Source of the DNA: Rhodococcus sp. SMB37
GTDB taxonomy: Bacteria > Actinomycetota > Actinomycetes > Mycobacteriales > Mycobacteriaceae
Length of the DNA stretch: 64,000 nucleotides
Direction of reading: 5' to 3'
Assembly: GCF_004345605.1 (NCBI RefSeq)
Contig: NZ_SLVY01000003.1
Span: 372,001-436,000 of the forward strand
The notes under the pieces: model-generated
Databases searched by the model: none
The model's input: the letters and a program-made list of their open reading frames with translations, nothing else
Told to the model about the DNA's origin: nothing
Shown: positions 63,101-64,000 of the stretch, piece by piece
Numbering within the stretch: position 1 is the stretch's first letter
How the letters are laid out: the number at the start of each line of letters is the position of its first letter
Translations under genes and position numbers: made by a program

Positions 63101-64000
63101 GCGGCCCCGCGGCCCGCCACGGGAGTCCCGATCGCCAGTGTCGTTGCACCGGTGATCCGTTCGAGCAGAATGGCGAATGCTGCGTGCATCACCATGAAGA
63201 GTGTTGCGTCGTGGGCGCGGGCCGTTGCAACCACACCCGACGTCAGTTCTGCAGGAATCTCGAACGACACAGCAGCACCGTGGTGGGTGCGCCGCGCGGG
63301 ACGAGGTCGGTCGACGGGAAGGTCGAGGAGTTCGGGGGCGCCGTCGAGCGTCGAACGCCAGAAACCGATCTGCCGCGCCAGCAAGGACTGCGGGTCGGTG
63401 GCATCGCCGAGTCGGGCGAGATGCCGCAGCGCGTGGTCGGTGTAGCGCGCCGGCAACGGAGCCCACCCGGGTGCGTGCCCGTGAAGCCTGGAGGTGTAGG
63501 CGAGCATCGTGTCGCGTGCGAGCGGCAGCGTCGACGCGCCGTCGGCCGCGATGTGATGTACGACCATCACGACGACGTGATCTGCGGGCCCGACCTGCAG
63601 CAGCGCGACGCGAACCGGGACATCGCGGCTCACGTCGAACCCCGCGGACGCGAGGTCGCGGAGTGCAACGAGCATGCCGTCTTCTCCGTACACGGGCACA
63701 GGCGTGAAATCGAACGCCGTGTCGTCGAGGACTTCCTGGTATGGCCCGGACTCCGACGACGGGTAGCGGGTGCGCAGCGGTTCGTGTCGCGCGACGACGT
63801 CCGCGAAGGCCGCGCGCAGCACGTCGACATCGAGGTCGCCGGTGACGCGCAAGGCGATAGGCACGTTGTACGCGGGCGAAGCCGTGTCGACCTGGTTGAC
63901 GATCCACATGCGCTGCTGAGCGGGCGCCAGTGGAACCCGGCCGGGGCGGCGTCCGGCAGGGACGAATCCCGCTGCAGGCGCAGCACTGCCTGCGCAAGCA
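60127..64000 (-). CDS. Nonribosomal peptide synthetase, C-A-PCP-TE (5' partial)
   Basis: At least 1291 residues here; the frame remains open through the window edge, so the gene starts further upstream on the minus strand. Domains in order: condensation ('[14 protein letters not shown]' C1 motif near 63920, 'VVHHIAADG' HHxxxDG near 63560), adenylation ('[20 protein letters not shown]' near 62090, '[11 protein letters not shown]', '[11 protein letters not shown]'), PCP ('FTLGGTSLG', phosphopantetheine Ser near 60956) and thioesterase ('LLGYSVGGQ', nucleophile Ser near 60566). A terminal TE means this is the last module and releases the peptide. By eye the adenylation pocket reads D-A-L-A-V-G-T-I-Q; I do not predict a substrate. 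The stop overlaps the DUF6875-like gene (ATGA). Confidence 0.93.
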   Translation of the reverse strand, partial: ACAGSAAPAAGFVPAGRRPGRVPLAPAQQRMWIVNQVDTASPAYNVPIALRVTGDLDVDVLRAAFADVVARHEPLRTRYPSSESGPYQEVLDDTAFDFTPVPVYGEDGMLVALRDLASAGFDVSRDVPVRVALLQVGPADHVVVMVVHHIAADGASTLPLARDTMLAYTSRLHGHAPGWAPLPARYTDHALRHLARLGDATDPQSLLARQIGFWRSTLDGAPELLDLPVDRPRPARRTHHGAAVSFEIPAELTSGVVATARAHDATLFMVMHAAFAILLERITGATTLAIGTPVAGRGAAELDDMVGMFVNTVVLRSDIDASASFGELLDRTRDRDLDAFDHADVPFDQVVQALDPARSTSHTPLFQALLEFRNIAPTRVELPGLVIDTVDVAPPVAKCELYLAVEEPRDGNATSAEFGYSTDIFDEVTVQRFAAEFTRILDAVVARPDREVGEIDILSTSERTDLVPVSGRPIEPTVTLPRLLARGATIGGDAVAVVCGSDHLTYRELDSRSNRLARRLIDLGAGPETVVAVALTRSVESVLALWAVAKTGAAFVAVDPKYPSARIEHMIEDSDATIGVTVEKLHADLPFQRWVVLDDPAESDMIAACSDRAIADIDRRAPLRPHQAAYLVYTSGSTGTPKGVVVTHTGLAGFVEEQRTRFVLGSRSRVLHFASPSFDAAILEQLWAFGSGGCLIVAPPTVYGGSELADLLARERVTHIALTPSVLATLDPAGLGHLRTVVVGGETCPPELVAQWAPGRDMVNTYGPAENTIQTNAGTPLVPGGHVELGGPIRGITELVLDHRLRPVPVGVVGELYVSGPAVARGYRNRRGGTASRFVADPSGKPGERMYRTGDLVRWRRAADGTLTLDYVGRSDLQVKIRGFRIEPGEIESVLLDAPGVTRAVVTVRRDRLDGYVVPIPGTDFVADDVRAHAQTRLAPHMVPATLTVLDTLPVTPNGKLDRAALPIPDLTEGRRPYRAPRDETENAVVSAFAGTLDIPRVGLDDDYFTLGGTSLGATAVVAALAESLGRPVPVQWIFTHPTPGSLARRLVDSPACEDSFDAVIPLREGGSGDPLFCVHPAAGLAWCFAGLARRVDDRPVYGLQSPLLADPDRVVDTLAGLAAAHVESIRATQPHGPYHLLGYSVGGQIAHEIAAQLDAAGEVVATLTMLDTHLQDEAPDAEIIAAEIEAAGPGSARQHRDLLHNAFSRTVGFATGHRPTARPAADLVFFASADAVAARMPDPVEVWQPHIDGHIVTHRLDVTHRDITGPHALDQITPVLADHLRKGRP

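Overview
The window is high-GC actinobacterial chromosome. I read it as Rhodococcus or a close relative (Nocardiaceae). The grounds are a mycothiol-dependent maleylpyruvate isomerase inside a gentisate operon, several aromatic catabolic clusters with IclR or LysR regulators, an actinobacterial-style stealth/cyclic-nucleotide phosphodiesterase pair that matches Rv0806c/Rv0805 of Mycobacterium tuberculosis in content and orientation, and very frequent 1-4 bp stop/start overlaps. I saw no rRNA, tRNA, CRISPR array, insertion sequence or integrase.

Layout. 1-2.4 kb: end of a membrane/hydrolase-like protein and a zinc alcohol dehydrogenase. 2.5-9.0 kb: a complete four-gene Wadjet (JetABCD) anti-plasmid system, all junctions overlapping by 4 bp. 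9.1-10.8 kb: a PadR regulator and its coupled membrane protein. 10.9-14.5 kb: an IclR regulator divergent from the three lower meta-cleavage genes (hydratase, acylating acetaldehyde dehydrogenase, 4-hydroxy-2-oxovalerate aldolase). 14.7-17.2 kb: convergent stealth phosphotransferase and class III phosphodiesterase. 17.4-25.0 kb: a minus-strand six-gene nitrogen-type operon (two DUF1989 proteins, a carboxyltransferase that looks like a urea/guanidine carboxylase without its biotin carboxylase and biotin carrier domains, an unknown 252-residue protein, an Fe(II)/2-oxoglutarate oxygenase, a sodium:solute symporter) divergent from a TetR regulator. This is my leading candidate for a pathway not yet described.

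25.0-32.1 kb: cytochrome oxidase subunit I, a large phytase-like lipoprotein flanked by a pair of related hairpin repeats, a TauD-type dioxygenase, a secreted SxxK protein and a CoA-binding protein. 32.1-36.2 kb: minus-strand cluster around an orphan ParA ATPase with a translationally coupled 174-residue partner, a small lipoprotein, a DUF4357-like protein and a helical 394-residue protein. 37.0-42.5 kb: a 1829-residue single-chain carboxylase with a eukaryote-like acetyl-CoA carboxylase domain order. 42.5-47.9 kb: an Asp/Trp-tailed secreted protein, an alpha/beta hydrolase fold protein without its nucleophile, a FabG-type reductase next to an N-terminally extended KAS III, and an excalibur-domain secreted protein.

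47.9-54.0 kb: the complete 3-hydroxybenzoate to gentisate to fumarate plus pyruvate pathway: importer and 3-hydroxybenzoate 6-hydroxylase on one strand; gentisate dioxygenase, fumarylpyruvate hydrolase and maleylpyruvate isomerase on the other, with an IclR regulator between. 54.0-55.1 kb: an NAD(P)-binding protein bracketed by two long related palindromes. 55.1-59.5 kb: a second aromatic cluster (FAD hydroxylase, MHS-family transporter, LysR). 59.5-64.0 kb: the 3' part of a nonribosomal peptide synthetase (C-A-PCP-TE) and a coupled DUF6875-like protein; the synthetase runs off the end of the window.

All function calls come from reading translated sequence and motifs by eye; no database search was run. 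Start codons were chosen from Shine-Dalgarno spacing, overlaps and family-like N termini.
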